Below are positions 62,716 to 64,000 of a stretch of 64,000 nt of DNA, piece by piece (within the stretch, counting starts at the first letter, position 1; each line of letters begins with the position of its first letter). A program made the position numbers and the translations under genes. Source of the stretch: an uncultured Myxococcales bacterium (GTDB lineage: Bacteria; Myxococcota; Myxococcia; Myxococcales; Myxococcaceae). The stretch spans positions 1-64,000 of the forward strand of contig CALJKW010000055.1 of the NCBI GenBank assembly GCA_937980205.1. Reading direction: 5' to 3'. The notes under the pieces were generated by a model. It saw only the letters and a list, made by a program, of their open reading frames with translations. It was not told where the DNA came from and ran no database searches.

Positions 62716-63636
62716 ATGGGGCGTGCAGCCGTCGTCGCTGCCGTGGCGGTCTCGGCTTGCGCGCCGGGCGAGCCCGGTCTCGAGGTCGCGACACAACGCG
62801 CGGCGCTGACGACGTTCGTCTTCCAGGACGGGCTGAACGGCTACACCGGCACGCGAGACACGACGCTGCGGAGCGCAACGCCCGACGAGAACCGCGGTGA
62901 CCAGGAGGACATACGCGTCGGCATCGACGCGACGGACGGCACGCAGGTCGGGCTCATCCGCTGGGACGTCTCGGCGATCCCCGCCGGCTCGACGGTGACC
63001 GCGGCCGTCGCGACGTTCGTGGTCTCCAATGCCGAGACGGCTCCGGTCGAGGCGCGGCTGCCGCTTCACGACTGGGTCGAGCTCGAGGCGTCGTGGAATC
63101 GCGCGAGCAACGCCGTCGCGTGGAGCACCCCCGGCGCCGGCGGCATGAACGACGTCGGCCCCGTGTTTGGACAGCTGGTGTGCCCCGGGGGCACGTGCGC
63201 GCTCACCATTCCCCTGGCGACCGCGCAGGCGTGGCTCGACACGCCGGCGCTCAACCGCGGAGTGCAGCTGCGGATCACGGCGCAGGGGTTCTCCGACTTC
63301 CGGGCGTGGGCGCGCGACGAGCTGGTTCAGCCGAACCGGCCGACCCTGCGACTCGACGTTCTGCTGCCGACGGATGCCGGAGTGCCGGACGCAGGGAAGC
63401 CCGACGGAGGGGCACCGGACGCGGGCGCAACCGATGCGGGCGCCGGCCCCGACGCCGGCGTGCAGGACGGCGGACTCGCCGATGCCGGGGCGGCGCCCGA
63501 CGCTGGCGTGGCGCCGGTCGACGGCGGCGTCGGGCAGCCGGTCGACCTGGGCGTGGGGTGCGCGTGCAGCGAGGCCGCGGGCCTCGTGCCGGCCGCGCTG
63601 CTGTTCCTGCTTCGCCGCCGCCGGAGTGGCGGGTAG
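62716..63636 (+). CDS. DNRLRE domain protein with MYXO-CTERM-like tail
   Basis: A 306-residue protein. The N-terminus has a lipoprotein-like signal (VVAAVAVSAC, Cys15). Residues about 30-215 resemble the DNRLRE/CBM-like domain (FVFQDGLNGYTGTRDTTLRS, IRWDVSAIPAGSTVTAAVATFVV, WNRASNAVAW, DFRAWARDELVQPNRPTLRL). A Pro/Gly/Ala/Asp-rich linker leads to GCACSEAAGLVPAALLFLL and then RRRRSGG, a MYXO-CTERM-like sorting signal. In Myxococcota this tail directs surface anchoring after processing. It could bind carbohydrate. Confidence 0.85.
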   Translation: MGRAAVVAAVAVSACAPGEPGLEVATQRAALTTFVFQDGLNGYTGTRDTTLRSATPDENRGDQEDIRVGIDATDGTQVGLIRWDVSAIPAGSTVTAAVATFVVSNAETAPVEARLPLHDWVELEASWNRASNAVAWSTPGAGGMNDVGPVFGQLVCPGGTCALTIPLATAQAWLDTPALNRGVQLRITAQGFSDFRAWARDELVQPNRPTLRLDVLLPTDAGVPDAGKPDGGAPDAGATDAGAGPDAGVQDGGLADAGAAPDAGVAPVDGGVGQPVDLGVGCACSEAAGLVPAALLFLLRRRRSGG

Positions 63637-63647
63637 AACCTGACGGC

Positions 63648-64000
63648 ATGACCCAGCGCCTCGGAGTCAACGTCGACCACGTCGCCACCCTGCGTCAGGC
63701 GAGGAAGTCGCGCTACCCCGACCCCATCACCGCCGCCGCCATCGCCGAGCTCGCCGGCGCCGAGCAGATCACCATCCACCTGCGCGAAGACCGCCGCCAC
63801 ATTCAGGTGCGCGACCTGAAGGTGCTGCGCGACACCGTGCAGACGCTGCTCAACCTCGAGATGGCCGCGTCGCAGGAGATGGTGAAGATCGCCTACGAGT
63901 ACAAGCCCGACGTCTGCACGCTGGTGCCCGAGCGCCGCGAAGAGCTGACGACGGAGGGCGGCCTCGACGTCAACTCGCAGAAAGACGCCATCGGCCGCGT
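63648..64000 (+). CDS. pdxJ: Pyridoxine 5'-phosphate synthase (partial)
   Basis: The first 117 codons of the gene are present; it runs past the window end. It starts MTQRLGVNVDHVATLRQARK, then YPDPITAAAIAELAGAEQIT, HLREDRRHIQVRDLKVL, LNLEMAASQEMV and VCTLVPERREELTTEGGLDV. PdxJ condenses aminoacetone-3-phosphate and deoxyxylulose phosphate to pyridoxine 5'-phosphate, the last step of the DXP-dependent vitamin B6 route. The ATG at 63648 starts 11 bases after the previous stop. Confidence 0.93.
   Translation, partial: MTQRLGVNVDHVATLRQARKSRYPDPITAAAIAELAGAEQITIHLREDRRHIQVRDLKVLRDTVQTLLNLEMAASQEMVKIAYEYKPDVCTLVPERREELTTEGGLDVNSQKDAIGR

Overview
This window is high-GC bacterial chromosome and almost certainly comes from a member of the Myxococcota (former myxobacterial Deltaproteobacteria). 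The evidence is a MYXO-CTERM-like C-terminal tail (Cys-containing motif, hydrophobic stretch, Arg cluster) on the DNRLRE protein ending at 63636, many lipoproteins with Cys-rich or metal-binding repeats, FHA, PilZ and Ser/Thr-kinase regulators, paired DUF1592/DUF1552 proteins, and tandem small KQSLYFPE ribbon-helix-helix-like proteins. No plasmid, phage or transposase gene was found. One tRNA (Leu, CAG) is present, with no rRNA and no CRISPR array.

Layout. 1-4.8 kb: the end of the spc/alpha ribosomal block (map, infA, rpmJ, rpsM, rpsK, rpsD, rpoA, rplQ), with an antisense membrane-protein gene wedged between map and infA. 4.8-7.3 kb: a secreted endonuclease/phosphatase-lectin-like gene of lower GC3, bracketed by two direct copies of the 3' end of a macrodomain gene, one of them a relic. 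7.2-11.3 kb: macrodomain protein, a membrane protein, two TPR lipoproteins and PlsC, all on the minus strand. 11.3-17.1 kb: nucleoside kinase, DUF2314 protein, an FHA protein with a decayed sigma-54 activator domain, PsuG and a GHMP kinase. 17.1-21.8 kb: a lipoprotein, tRNA-Leu with terminator, a VOC/DoxX/ECF-sigma operon, a sterol-desaturase-family protein and an FkbM methyltransferase. 21.9-26.7 kb: a complete ISC iron-sulfur operon (iscS-iscU-iscA-hscB-hscA-fdx) without iscR. 26.8-36.9 kb: SPFH protein, FHA-Yip1 membrane protein, M1 peptidase, DsbD, then a chain of overlapping genes ending in a thioredoxin-like lipoprotein and an HExxH protein. 36.9-46.2 kb: Cys-rich lipoprotein, PEGA protein, PlsB, a PilZ-PilZ-pseudokinase-kinase protein, and a ChaN-domain protein. 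46.2-52.5 kb: a TonB-dependent receptor translationally coupled to a lipoprotein made only of a 5'-nucleotidase C-terminal domain, two RHH-like proteins, a choice-of-anchor lipoprotein, and a probable small RNA. 52.5-64 kb: tilS, ftsH, a DUF1592/DUF1552 pair, a GNAT-dihydropteroate synthase fusion, glmM, an alpha/beta hydrolase, the DNRLRE protein and the start of pdxJ.

How the genes work together. The ribosomal, ISC and tilS-ftsH-folP-glmM blocks are housekeeping. Around them lie envelope and signalling genes typical of myxobacteria. Gene junctions of the GTGA, ATGA and TGATG type are unusually common, so translational coupling is the main operon logic. Several intergenic spaces hold dispersed palindromic repeats, and one copy has been recruited into the 5' end of a gene.

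Most interesting items: a promoter-to-terminator small RNA at about 52281-52463 on the minus strand, with a loop of C8-U-C5 that could pair with Shine-Dalgarno sequences; a GNAT-DHPS fusion; a receptor plus non-catalytic 5'-nucleotidase-domain lipoprotein that may form a nucleotide uptake pair; and two regulators built on decayed catalytic domains. All calls rest on reading the sequence; no database search was run.
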